Made by a program: the position numbers and the translations under genes. Below the pieces are notes generated by a model. The model saw only the letters and a list, made by a program, of their open reading frames with translations. It ran no database searches and had not been told where the DNA came from. From Herbiconiux moechotypicola (GTDB lineage: Bacteria; Actinomycetota; Actinomycetes; Actinomycetales; Microbacteriaceae), in the NCBI RefSeq assembly GCF_024979255.1, contig NZ_JANLCN010000011.1, positions 62,001 to 126,000 of the forward strand: DNA of 64,000 nucleotides, written 5' to 3'. Below are positions 11,770 to 20,473 of the stretch, piece after piece; positions within the stretch are counted from its first letter, which is position 1, and every line of letters begins with the position of its first letter.

Positions 11770-12720
11770 TCAGATCCCGAGCGTGAGGGTGCCTCCGGGC
11801 GCCCGCGACACGCAGGGGTAGACCACCCCCGACGCCGCGTCCGCGCCGAGCGAGTCGCGGTGCTCGGCGGCGCCGTCGAGCAACGGCACCACGCAGGTGC
11901 CGCACACGCCGCGCCGGCACGAGGCCGGCAGCTCGATGCCCGCCTGCGAGAGCGCGACCAGCATCGAGGTGTCGGGATACACCTGGAGGGTGATGTCCGA
12001 CTCCGCGCACACCACCGTGAACGCCTCGTCGGGCAGTGTCTCGCGCTGCACCGGCTCGAACCGCTCGAGGTGCAGGCTGCAACCGGCCGGCAGCACCCCG
12101 CCGGCCTCGGCCGCCGACAGCGCATCCGAGAACCGCGCGGGCCCGCACGCGTAGACGGCCGTGCCAGGATCGAGGCCCGCGAGCATGCCCGCGAGGTCGA
12201 GCCGCCCGTCGCTCGCGCCCGAGTGCACCCGCACCCGATCGCCCCACTCGGCCAGCTCGTCGCCGAACGCCACCTCGCTCTCGTCGCGCACGAGGTACAC
12301 CAGCGTGAACGGCTCGCCCCGCGCATCCAGTTCTCGCGCCATCGCGAGCATCGGCGTGATGCCGATGCCGGCCGCGACGAGCAGATAGCGCTCGGCGGGC
12401 CCCAGCTCGAACAGGTTGCGCGGCGGTCGCACGTGCACCCGCGAGCCGACCCGCAAGAACTCGTGCACGTAGTGGGAGGCTCCCCGCGAGAGCTCCGCGC
12501 GGCTCACCGCGATGCGGTAGCGACGGGCGTCGGCGGGGTCGCCGCAGAGGGAGTACTGCCGCTCATGCCGGGTGACGAGCTGCACGTCGATGTGCGCACC
12601 CGCCTTCCAGTCCGGTAGCTGCTCGCGATCGGGATGCTCCAGCACCACGCTCACGATCGACGGCGTCTGCCGGTCGATCGACGACACCACCAGCGGCAGC
12701 ATCCCCTCCCGTCCCCGCAT
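11770..12720 (-). CDS. PDR/VanB-type oxidoreductase (flavin reductase with 2Fe-2S)
   Basis: 316 residues. It has an N-terminal FMN/FAD-binding barrel (RQYSLCGDPAD), a central NAD-binding domain (LVAAGIGITPMLAMA) and a C-terminal plant-type ferredoxin domain whose cluster ligands are visible in CRRGVCGTC and a later YPC. This is the reductase of Rieske or other two-component oxygenases (phthalate dioxygenase reductase, vanillate demethylase VanB). No oxygenase subunit is adjacent; the neighbouring PPOX flavoprotein could be the electron acceptor. Last gene of the catabolic operon, overlapping the stop of the PPOX gene. Confidence 0.9.
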   Translation of the reverse strand: MRGREGMLPLVVSSIDRQTPSIVSVVLEHPDREQLPDWKAGAHIDVQLVTRHERQYSLCGDPADARRYRIAVSRAELSRGASHYVHEFLRVGSRVHVRPPRNLFELGPAERYLLVAAGIGITPMLAMARELDARGEPFTLVYLVRDESEVAFGDELAEWGDRVRVHSGASDGRLDLAGMLAGLDPGTAVYACGPARFSDALSAAEAGGVLPAGCSLHLERFEPVQRETLPDEAFTVVCAESDITLQVYPDTSMLVALSQAGIELPASCRRGVCGTCVVPLLDGAAEHRDSLGADAASGVVYPCVSRAPGGTLTLGI

Positions 12721-13364
12721 CAGTACAGCTTCCGGTAGGCCAGTCCCACGCCCCGGCCGATCTCGTCGCCCACCTCCTCGTCGAGCCCCGACATGCTCGC
12801 CCAGATGCGGCCCGCCGGAGGCACCTCGTCGGCGAGGTCCTGCATCTCGGCGTCCCAGAGCCCGGCCCTGAGGATGGCGCGGCCGCAGTGCAGGTAGACC
12901 TGCTCGGTGCGCACCACGATCGCGAGGTCGGGCACGGAGTGGTCCTGCTCGAGCATGGCGAGCACCGTGGGGTCGTTCGTCACCATGGCGCGCCCGTTGA
13001 TGCGCAGGGTCTCGGTCATGCCGGGCACGAAGCTCAGGATGCCGATGCGCCCGGTGGCCGCGATGTTCTGCATCGAGTCGGCGAGCTTGTTGCCCACGCG
13101 GTCGGGGATGGCGACCGTGCGCTCGTCGAGCACCCGCACGAAGCCGGGGTAGTCGCCGCGCGGCGAACAGTCGCAGGCGCCGTCGGCGCCCACGGTGGCG
13201 AGGCAGCAGAACGGGGAGTGCGCGAGGAAGCGGAGGCAGTTCTCGTCGAGGTGGTCGGTGATCTTGTCGAAGGCACCCTGGGCCGGAGTCCCGAGCGTGG
13301 CGCGGATCTCGGCCAGGTCGACCTCGTGCAACTCGTGACCGAAGGCCTCCAGCGCCCCGCTCAC
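12720..13364 (-). CDS. FMN-binding PPOX-type flavoprotein (DR_2398/MSMEG-like)
   Basis: 214 residues. Pyridoxamine 5'-phosphate oxidase-like split barrel; the stretches SPFCCLATVGADGACDCSPRGDYPGFVRVLDERTVAIPDRVGNKL and FVPGMTETLRINGRA are characteristic of the FMN-dependent PPOX subfamily found in actinobacteria and Deinococcus. The GTG start overlaps the upstream hydrolase stop as GTGA. Family members are FMN oxidoreductases of poorly known substrate. Its place between a hydrolase and a VanB-type reductase suggests a redox step in the same catabolic route. Confidence 0.85.
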   Translation of the reverse strand: MSGALEAFGHELHEVDLAEIRATLGTPAQGAFDKITDHLDENCLRFLAHSPFCCLATVGADGACDCSPRGDYPGFVRVLDERTVAIPDRVGNKLADSMQNIAATGRIGILSFVPGMTETLRINGRAMVTNDPTVLAMLEQDHSVPDLAIVVRTEQVYLHCGRAILRAGLWDAEMQDLADEVPPAGRIWASMSGLDEEVGDEIGRGVGLAYRKLY

Positions 13365-14179
13365 GCCGGCACCGCCTCGGCCGCCCGCTCGAACGCCTCC
13401 GTCAGCGGCCCGGCGTCGACCGTGAACCCGTAGCACTGCCGGGTGTTGTAGAGCGTGGCGTCGTGGCAGTAAGCGGGGGAGGTGGTTCCGGATGCGCCGT
13501 CGACGAGCACCACGTCGTAGCCGAGCGACGCGGCGTCGATGAGGCTGGAGTACACGCACTGGTCGGAGTTCACCCCGGCGAAGAACACCGTGTCGACCCG
13601 GAGGGTGCGGAGGATGGAGTCCAGCGGGGTGTCCCAGAACCCGCTCAGCCGGTGCTTGTCCACGTCGATGTCGCCGGGAGCGCGTTCGAGGCCGTCGACG
13701 AGCGCCGCACCCCAGCTGCCCCGGGTCATGGCCCGCGAGTCGTGCGCGCCCACCGAGCCGATGCCGCGGCCGTCGCCGAACGGGTCCATGCTGTGGCGCA
13801 CGCCCGCGGGCAGGTTGGCCTGGTCGAGGCGGGTGCCCCAGTTCACCCAGATGACGGGCACCCCGGCGGCTCGCGCCGCGGGGACCAGGCGGCCGACCGC
13901 CTCGATCACCGGCGCGGCCCCGCTCACGTCGACCCCCCATCCGGCGAGCCACCCCTCGGGCGAACAGAAGTCGTTCTGCATGTCGATCACCACGAGGGCA
14001 CTGCGCGCGAGGTCGGCCGTCACGGGGGAGGGAAGGGTGTCGAGCTCGGCGGGCCGGGGGTCGAGAGCCTGCCTGCGAAGGTCGACACGGCCGTCCGCGA
14101 CGCTCCAGCTGTCCCGCGCGGTCGCCTCGGGATGGGTGGGGGGCAACGCCTCCGCGGGGGAGGTCGTGGTCTCGCTCAT
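13361..14179 (-). CDS. Isochorismatase-like cysteine hydrolase
   Basis: 272 residues. The catalytic triad of the amidase-type isochorismatase fold is present: Asp66 (VVIDMQNDF), Lys175 (VDKHRLSGF) and Cys208 (NSDQCVYSS). Such enzymes hydrolyse C-N bonds in amides and ureides (maleamate, biuret, N-carbamoyl compounds). The ATG at 14179 has a GGAG site six bases upstream; a GTG two codons earlier is possible. An N-terminal extension of about 60 residues precedes the core, longer than usual. It probably releases ammonia or an amine in the operon's pathway; the substrate is not identifiable. Confidence 0.9.
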   Translation of the reverse strand: MSETTTSPAEALPPTHPEATARDSWSVADGRVDLRRQALDPRPAELDTLPSPVTADLARSALVVIDMQNDFCSPEGWLAGWGVDVSGAAPVIEAVGRLVPAARAAGVPVIWVNWGTRLDQANLPAGVRHSMDPFGDGRGIGSVGAHDSRAMTRGSWGAALVDGLERAPGDIDVDKHRLSGFWDTPLDSILRTLRVDTVFFAGVNSDQCVYSSLIDAASLGYDVVLVDGASGTTSPAYCHDATLYNTRQCYGFTVDAGPLTEAFERAAEAVPA

Positions 14180-14194
14180 CTGCACTCCGATCGT

Positions 14195-15748
14195 TCAGTC
14201 ATGGTAGACGACCGCCTCGAGAACAACCGGCCCCGGCGTCTCCAGTGCCTCGGCAAGCGCCCGGTCGAAGTCGGCCACGGTGTCGGCCCGCACGGCGGAC
14301 ACGCCGAGTCCGCGGGCGAGCGAGGAGTAGTCGATGTCGGGGTCGCCGAGCTCGAGCGTGGAACGCGCCTTGGGCCCCGCGGTGCCACCGCCCACCCAGG
14401 CGAGCTCCTCCTCCAGCACCGCATAGGCGCGGTTCACGAACACGACCGTCACCACGTCGAGGCGCTCCCGCGCCTGCGTCCAGAGCGCCTGCAGCGTGTA
14501 CATCGCGCTCCCGTCGCCCTCGAGGGTCACCACCCGGCGGTCGGGGCAGGCCACGGCGGCACCGACGGCGAGGGGCATGCCGTCGCCGATGGCCCCTCCG
14601 GTGAGGAACAGCACGTCGTGCGGTGCCGCTCCCGCGAGGTGGGCGTAGCCGGAGTACGCGCTGGTGAGACCCTCGTCGCTCACGATCGCCCCCTCGGGCA
14701 GGCGCCGGGCCAGGATGCGCATGGCGGCGTCGGCCGTGAGGGGCCCGTCGGCCGGGGCGGTGGGCAGCTGCGCCGGCGAGAGCCGGGGCACCGCATCGGG
14801 CGCGACCGCAGAGGCGAGCTCGAGCAATGCCGCAGCGCCGTCCTCCTGCTCGGTGGCCAGCACGAGCACCTCGGTGCCCTCGGGAGTGAGCTCGCTCGGC
14901 TGGCCGGGATAGGAGAAGAACGCCACGGGCGCCTGGGTGCCCACCACGATGAGCGTCTGCAGTCCGGCCAGCGCCGCCGTCGCGTCGGCCGCGCGGTACG
15001 GCATCCGTTCGACGGGCACCCGGCCGGCGCCGCGCTCGAGACGGGGCGCGAAGGTGTCGCAGAAGAGTCTCGCCCCGGTGGCGGCGGCGATCCGGCCCGC
15101 GGCCACGAGGGCCTCACCGCGCAGCGCCGGACCTCGCAACAGCAGCGCGACCGGCCCGCCCCGGCGCAACGCCGCACGGGCCGCGTCGAGGACCGCTCCG
15201 CGCACGGCGGCCGGCGGCGTGCCCGCACCCGCCACGGCCGGTACGCCCCCGTCGCCCCACGCCGTGTCGGCCGGCAGCACGAGCGTGGCGATGCGCCCGG
15301 GAGCGCTCCGGGCCGCCTCGACCGCCCGGGCCGTCGCGGCGCCCACCTCGGAGGAGAGCACGGGCTCCTCCACCCAGTGCGAGACCGTCGCCGCGAACGC
15401 CTGCACGTCGGCGGTGAGCGGCGCCTCGAAGCGCTGATGCGCCGTGGCGTGGTCGCCGACGAGGTTCACCATCGGCACCTGCGCCTTGCGCGCGTTGTGC
15501 AGGTTCGCCAGCCCGTTGCCGAGCCCCGGACCGAGGTGCAGCAGGGTGGCCGCGGGCTCGCCCGTCATGCGCGCGTAGCCGTCGGCCGCGCCGGTGACCA
15601 CGCCCTCGAACAGGCCCAGCACCACGCGCATCCCGTCGACCCGGTCGATCGCGTCGACCAGGTGCATCTCCGAGGTGCCCGGGTTGGCGAAGCACACCCG
15701 CACCCCGGCGTCGGCCAGGGTGCGGATGACGCTCTCGGCTCCGTTCAC
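14195..15748 (-). CDS. ThDP-dependent acetolactate synthase-like enzyme
   Basis: 517 residues. Thiamine-diphosphate enzyme with the N-terminal catalytic Glu48 (GLFEGVVTGAADGYAR) and a C-terminal ThDP/Mg motif GDGS (411-414) ending at Asn439. It resembles the stand-alone large-subunit-like proteins (IlvB/MdlC relatives) outside the branched-chain amino acid operon, so it is more likely a 2-ketoacid decarboxylase or carboligase in catabolism than acetolactate synthase. Its GTG start overlaps the permease stop, an unusual direct coupling of an enzyme to transporter genes. Confidence 0.88.
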   Translation of the reverse strand: MNGAESVIRTLADAGVRVCFANPGTSEMHLVDAIDRVDGMRVVLGLFEGVVTGAADGYARMTGEPAATLLHLGPGLGNGLANLHNARKAQVPMVNLVGDHATAHQRFEAPLTADVQAFAATVSHWVEEPVLSSEVGAATARAVEAARSAPGRIATLVLPADTAWGDGGVPAVAGAGTPPAAVRGAVLDAARAALRRGGPVALLLRGPALRGEALVAAGRIAAATGARLFCDTFAPRLERGAGRVPVERMPYRAADATAALAGLQTLIVVGTQAPVAFFSYPGQPSELTPEGTEVLVLATEQEDGAAALLELASAVAPDAVPRLSPAQLPTAPADGPLTADAAMRILARRLPEGAIVSDEGLTSAYSGYAHLAGAAPHDVLFLTGGAIGDGMPLAVGAAVACPDRRVVTLEGDGSAMYTLQALWTQARERLDVVTVVFVNRAYAVLEEELAWVGGGTAGPKARSTLELGDPDIDYSSLARGLGVSAVRADTVADFDRALAEALETPGPVVLEAVVYHD

Positions 15749-16719
15749 GAGGAGGCCGGCCTCACCATGTTGTTCCAGCTGGCCTTGAGCAGGCGCTGGA
15801 TGGAGCTGTCGAGGAGGATCGCCACCACCAGCGTGGCGCCGATGAGGATGGTCTGCAGGAACTGCGACACCCCGAGGATGACGAGCCCGTTGCGGAGCAC
15901 GCCCACGAAGAGCAGGCCGGCGATGACGCCGCTGATACGCCCGGCGCCACCCTCCATCGCGACGCCACCGAGCAGCACCACGGTGAGCGCCTGGATCTCC
16001 ATGCCCGTGCCCACCGTCGGCGGGGCCGACTGCAGCTTGGCCGTGAGCAGGAAGCCCACGACCGCCGCGGCCACACCCGTGATGATGAAGAGCACGAACC
16101 GAGTCTGCCGCACCTTCACACCCATGAGGCGGGCGGCCTTGGCGTTGCCGCCGATGGCGAGCACGTTGCGGCCGAACGGGCGGCGGTTGAGAACGAACCA
16201 GCCGAACACCAGCACCAGGATGAGCACGATGAGCTGCAGGTTCGCCGGGCCCAGCCGCCACAGACCGAAGTCACGGAAGGCCTGTCCCATGCCGGTGACC
16301 GTGGCCCCGTTCGTGAGGAAGAGCGCCAGGCCTCCCCACACGCTGAGGAACCCGAGCGTGACCACGAGCGGATTCAGCCCCAGGAACGAGACGAGGAAGC
16401 CGTTGATGGCGCCCGTGACCAGACCGACCGCCACCGCGGCCAGCAGCCCCAGCAGGATGTTCTGGGTGCCCACCACGGTGAACGCCGAGATCACCGCGCC
16501 GAGGCTCGCCACCGACCCGATGGACAGGTCGAGCGTGCCGGTCATCACGAGGAAGGCCAGCGGGATGGCCACGATGCCGAGCTCGGCGATCTGCAGCAGC
16601 ACGGTGGCGCCGTTCTGCAGCGAGAAGAAGCGCGGGTTGAGCGTGGCGAACACCGCGATGAGGACGAGCAGCGCGAACAGGGTGCCGTTCTGCGCCAGGA
16701 TGATGCGGAACCGGTTCAT
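15745..16719 (-). CDS. ABC sugar-type importer permease (RbsC family)
   Basis: 324 residues, about nine or ten membrane helices. The RbsC/AraH family motif region is present: LVMTGTLDLSIGSVASLGAV early, GRNVLAIGGNAKAARLMGV in the cytoplasmic EAA-like loop, and MEIQALTVVLLGGVAMEGGAGRISGVIAG later. Translation is coupled on both sides (TGATG with the ATPase gene, GTGA with the ThDP enzyme). A single permease gene suggests a homodimeric channel, as in ribose importers. Confidence 0.93.
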   Translation of the reverse strand: MNRFRIILAQNGTLFALLVLIAVFATLNPRFFSLQNGATVLLQIAELGIVAIPLAFLVMTGTLDLSIGSVASLGAVISAFTVVGTQNILLGLLAAVAVGLVTGAINGFLVSFLGLNPLVVTLGFLSVWGGLALFLTNGATVTGMGQAFRDFGLWRLGPANLQLIVLILVLVFGWFVLNRRPFGRNVLAIGGNAKAARLMGVKVRQTRFVLFIITGVAAAVVGFLLTAKLQSAPPTVGTGMEIQALTVVLLGGVAMEGGAGRISGVIAGLLFVGVLRNGLVILGVSQFLQTILIGATLVVAILLDSSIQRLLKASWNNMVRPASS

Positions 16720-18203
16720 CAGGCTGCACTTTCGTTGGGGGTCGATTCGAGGAGGATGCGGAGGAGGTTCTCCTCCATGTGCTCGTCGCGCTCCACCGGC
16801 ACCGCACGGTCGCCGGTCACCACGTAGGCGCGGTCGCACATCGACGCGATCTCGTCGCTCTCGCTCGAGGCGACGAGCACGGGGGTGCCTGCCGCGGCGA
16901 GACCGCGGAGGGCGCGGCGGATGTCGACCTTCGCGCCGACGTCGACGCCCTGGGTGGGTTGCGCGAGCAGCAGGAGCTCTGGTCTGCGGGGGAGCGTCCA
17001 GCGGGCGAGCAGGTGCTTCTGCCGGTTGCCGCCGCTGAAGGCGGCGATGGCGGCGTCGCCCGAGGGGCCCAGGATGTTGTAGGTCTCGCGCGCTTCGGCG
17101 TAGCCCTGGTGCGCGGCGCGGGCGCCCATCCTGAGCCGGCCGCGCCACGGCAGGTAGACGTTGTCGAGCGCGCTCATGCCGGCGATGAGGCCGTCCCGCT
17201 CGCGGTCGGCGGGCACGTAGTGCACCCCGCGCGCGATGGCGGCGGCCGGGGCCGAGAACGACAGCGGGGAGCCGGCCAGGGTCGCCTCGGGCACGGGACC
17301 CGCGCCACTGCGGAGCCCGTAGAGCTGCTCCAGGATGCGGAACTGCGGCCCGGCCGCGATGCCGTACAGCCCCACGATCTCACCGGCCCGGCACGAGATG
17401 CCGAACGGGGATCCGAGCTCGAGGCCGGGGCCGGCGGCGGTCGACTCCCAGCTCGCCTCGAGATCGACCTGCGGCGCGAGCGCGTGCGAGAGGTCGCGCG
17501 AGTCGAGACCCTCGACCGGGCTGTCCATCACGACGGCACCGCCCTGCAGCACGACCACGCGGCGGCAGACGTCGATGATGTCGGGCAGCCGGTGCGAGAC
17601 GTAGACGATGGTGGTGCCCTGCTCCGAGAGCTCCCGGATGAGGCGGTGCAGCACCCGGGTCTCCGCCTCGCCGAGCGCCGCGGTCGGCTCGTCGAGCAGC
17701 AGCACCTTGAGGTGGCCGCGCAGCTGGGCGCGCACCAGGTCGACGATCTGCCGGTTGCCGAGCGGGAGCATCCCGACCGGCGAGTCGAGCCCGATGCCGC
17801 GGGCCCCGACCGCGTCGAGGGCGGCACGCGCACGGGCACGCCTCGACGAACGCGACGAGGTGTCACCGCTGGCGAGGTAGAGGTTGTCGAAGACCGAGAG
17901 GTTCGGTGCGAGCGCCGGCTCCTGATGGATGACGGCGATGCCGAGCCCGGCCACCCGGCCGGGGGTGACGGGCTCGGGCAGCTCGTCGCCGTCGAGCCGC
18001 ATGCTGCCCTCTGTGCGGGGCACCGCACCGGTGGCGACGTTCAGCAGGGTCGACTTGCCGGCGCCGTTGTGCCCGAGCAGGCCCACGATCTCGCCCGGGG
18101 CGAAGGAGAGCTCGATCGCGTCGAGGGCGACCGTGGAGCCGAAGCGCACGGAGAGGCCGGAGAAGCCCAGCCGTTCGGGAGAGGTGCCTTCTGGAGAGAT
18201 CAT
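16719..18203 (-). CDS. ABC sugar-type importer ATPase, tandem domains (RbsA-like)
   Basis: 494 residues with two ABC domains. The first is intact: Walker A GHNGAGKS (44-51), LGNRQ in place of the signature, and LLLDEPTAALGEAE. The second is degenerate: the Walker A region reads GLYGIAAGPQFRIL, without the Lys, and the Walker B is AQPTQGVD instead of DEPTRGVD, although SGGNRQK is kept. An AQPT motif also occurs in nucleoside-type tandem ATPases. The ATG at 18203 has an AAAGGA ribosome site. It powers import of the ligand captured by the downstream-facing lipoprotein. Confidence 0.92.
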   Translation of the reverse strand: MISPEGTSPERLGFSGLSVRFGSTVALDAIELSFAPGEIVGLLGHNGAGKSTLLNVATGAVPRTEGSMRLDGDELPEPVTPGRVAGLGIAVIHQEPALAPNLSVFDNLYLASGDTSSRSSRRARARAALDAVGARGIGLDSPVGMLPLGNRQIVDLVRAQLRGHLKVLLLDEPTAALGEAETRVLHRLIRELSEQGTTIVYVSHRLPDIIDVCRRVVVLQGGAVVMDSPVEGLDSRDLSHALAPQVDLEASWESTAAGPGLELGSPFGISCRAGEIVGLYGIAAGPQFRILEQLYGLRSGAGPVPEATLAGSPLSFSAPAAAIARGVHYVPADRERDGLIAGMSALDNVYLPWRGRLRMGARAAHQGYAEARETYNILGPSGDAAIAAFSGGNRQKHLLARWTLPRRPELLLLAQPTQGVDVGAKVDIRRALRGLAAAGTPVLVASSESDEIASMCDRAYVVTGDRAVPVERDEHMEENLLRILLESTPNESAA

Positions 18204-18266
18204 GGGCGTCCTTTCGGGGTACGGCGAGTGCCCGTCGCGCCGGGGCGGGACGGGCACTCGCGGGGA

Positions 18267-19262
18267 TCACTCGCTGTAGAACTCGTCGGCGTTGGAGCCG
18301 TCGACCACGTTGTAGGTGAGCACGATGTCGTCGACCTCCTCGCCGTTCGCGGCCTGCAGCAGCAGCTTGATGTTCGCCTCCGCGATCTCCTTGGCGGTGA
18401 TCGAGTAGCCGAAGCGCCAGATGGTGTCGGGGATCTTGATGACGTCGAGCGTCTCGTTGGTGGCGTCGAGCGAGCCGAACGCGTACGTCGGGTCGTCGGC
18501 GGCCACACCCGAGTCCATCACGGCCTGGTAGGCGCCGAGCAGCACGCCGTCGGTGGTGCCGAGCCACACCTTGGTGTCGGGCTCGGCGATCATCTGGCTC
18601 TGCGCGGTGGAGTAGCCCTCGTCGCGGGTCTGGGCGTCGATCTCCGCGATCGAGACCCCGCCCTCCACCAGCTCGTTGAGCGCGTCGCGGGTGCCCTCGG
18701 CGTGACCTCGGCCGAGGTCGGAGGTCTGCTCGCCCATGATGACGACCGGCACATCCGTCTCGCCCGCCATGTTCTCGTTGATCCACGCGGCGGCGGCCTC
18801 GCCCACCATGTAACCGTCGGCGTAGTAGTCCGAACCGAGGCTGCCGGTGGTGCCTTCCCAGACGTTGGCGTAGCCCACGACGGGGATACCGGCGGCGACC
18901 GCCTCGGCGGTGACGGGGACGATCGCGTCGGCCTGCACGGGGAAGCCCATGATGGCCTTGACGTCGCCGCGCTGGATCCAGGCCTGCCAGTCGGCGATCT
19001 GCTTCTGCACGTCCCACTGCGGGTCGTCGCTCAGCAACTCGTAGCCGGCCTCCTCGGCCAGCTCCTTCATGTAGACGAGCTCGGCGTTCCAGATCGGCAC
19101 GTCGAGGCCGCCGAAGCTCATGGCGAGCGCGCCCTTCGACTCGCCGGAGGCGGAGTCGGTGCTGGAGGCGGCGCCGGAGGAACAGCCCGCGAGGGCGATG
19201 GAGGCGGCCGCAGCGGCCGCGAGCGCGACGGTCGCGCGTCGGAGGGTGGTGCTGCTGAACAT
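18267..19262 (-). CDS. ABC substrate-binding lipoprotein (RbsB-type fold)
   Basis: 331 residues. Lipoprotein signal with Cys27 (SIALAGC), then a periplasmic-binding-protein type 1 fold: AMSFGGLDVPIWNAELVYMKELAEEAGYELL, then IMGFPVQADAIVPVTAEAVAAGIPVVGYAN, the hinge-type segments of sugar/purine binding proteins. The AAAGGAC ribosome site precedes the ATG at 19262. With the next two genes it forms a complete importer. The ligand need not be a sugar, given the surrounding amidohydrolase and dehydrogenase genes. Confidence 0.92.
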   Translation of the reverse strand: MFSSTTLRRATVALAAAAAASIALAGCSSGAASSTDSASGESKGALAMSFGGLDVPIWNAELVYMKELAEEAGYELLSDDPQWDVQKQIADWQAWIQRGDVKAIMGFPVQADAIVPVTAEAVAAGIPVVGYANVWEGTTGSLGSDYYADGYMVGEAAAAWINENMAGETDVPVVIMGEQTSDLGRGHAEGTRDALNELVEGGVSIAEIDAQTRDEGYSTAQSQMIAEPDTKVWLGTTDGVLLGAYQAVMDSGVAADDPTYAFGSLDATNETLDVIKIPDTIWRFGYSITAKEIAEANIKLLLQAANGEEVDDIVLTYNVVDGSNADEFYSE

Positions 19263-19342
19263 GGTCCAGTCCTTTCGGTAGCGGTGCGGGATGGTTGCGG
19301 TTGGGGATGGGGTGATGCGCGGTGCGGGGTGGAACGTCGAGG

Positions 19343-20449
19343 TCACGCGGCGAAGTCGACGACGGTGCGTCCACCGGTCGCGTGGGGGAGGTCGAACAGG
19401 GCGGTGATGGTCTCGGAGTAGGGCACGTGCCGCCCCACCAGCCGGTCGAGCTCGAGCTGACCGGAGAGGTAGAGCTCGGCGATGAGCGGGAAGTCGTGCT
19501 GGATGTTCGACGAGCCGTAGTGGCAGCCCAGGATGCGCTGGTTGGCCGCCACCACGGGCCACGTGGGGATGGCGGCGGTGGCGTCGCGCCGGGGCAGACC
19601 GACGAGAACGGATGCGCCGCCCTGCTTCACGAAAAGCGGGAGCGAGGCCGAGACAGCGGGCTGCCCGATCGCGTCGAAGGCGAAATCGGCGCCGCCGCCC
19701 GTGATCTCCACGATCTTCGCGGCGAGCTCCGGGTCGTCACCGCGCAGCGCGTGGGTCGCGCCGAGGGCGAGCGCGCCCTCGAGCTGAGCGTCGTTGATGT
19801 CGACCGCGATGACGGTCGAGGCGCGCACCAACCCGAGGCCGAGCAGGATCGCCTGGCCGACGCCGCCGCATCCCACCACCACGGCGGTGTCGCCGATCTT
19901 CACCTGGGCGGTGTTGACGACCGCGCCGAAGCCGGTGAGGATCGAGCATCCGATGAGGGCCGCCACGTCGGCCGGGAACGACTCGGGGATCTTCACCACC
20001 GAGCGACGGCCGGTGAGCACATACTCCGAGAAGGTGCCCACGCCGAGGTAGGGACGCACCTCGACGCCGTCGGGGGAGCTGAGAGGGGTGCCGCCGTCGG
20101 GCGCGGCGTTGCCGACCGTGGTGCTGCGGCTGCAGAGCCAGGTGGTGCCCTCGAGGCACGCGGGGCAGCGGCCACAGGTGGCGAACCAGCTCAGCAGCAC
20201 GTGGTCGCCCACCTCGAGGCCGGTGGCGTCGGGGCCGAGCGCGGTGACGACGCCCGTGCCCTCGTGGCCGAGCGCCAGCCGGTGGTCGTAGGGCCAGTCG
20301 CCGTTCACGACGTGCAGGTCGGAGTGGCAGATGCCGGCGGCGGTCATGCGCAGCACGACCTCCTCGCCCACGGGCTCGCGCAGCGACACGGTGTCGAAGC
20401 GGGGCTCGGTGCCCGGGCCGTCGTAGACGACGGCGGTGAACTCGGTCAT
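19343..20449 (-). CDS. Zinc-dependent alcohol dehydrogenase (class III-like)
   Basis: 368 residues. Catalytic zinc ligands Cys41 and the GHE motif (His62-Glu63), a structural zinc site with Cys92, Cys95, Cys98 and Cys106, and the coenzyme motif VVGCGGVGQAILLG are intact. This is the long-chain/class III-like group of NAD-linked alcohol dehydrogenases. It lies between the binding protein and the aldehyde dehydrogenase genes, consistent with oxidation of a terminal alcohol to an aldehyde that the neighbour then takes to the acid. Confidence 0.93.
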   Translation of the reverse strand: MTEFTAVVYDGPGTEPRFDTVSLREPVGEEVVLRMTAAGICHSDLHVVNGDWPYDHRLALGHEGTGVVTALGPDATGLEVGDHVLLSWFATCGRCPACLEGTTWLCSRSTTVGNAAPDGGTPLSSPDGVEVRPYLGVGTFSEYVLTGRRSVVKIPESFPADVAALIGCSILTGFGAVVNTAQVKIGDTAVVVGCGGVGQAILLGLGLVRASTVIAVDINDAQLEGALALGATHALRGDDPELAAKIVEITGGGADFAFDAIGQPAVSASLPLFVKQGGASVLVGLPRRDATAAIPTWPVVAANQRILGCHYGSSNIQHDFPLIAELYLSGQLELDRLVGRHVPYSETITALFDLPHATGGRTVVDFAA

Positions 20450-20473
20450 GGTGGTCTCCTGGGTGCTCTCGGG

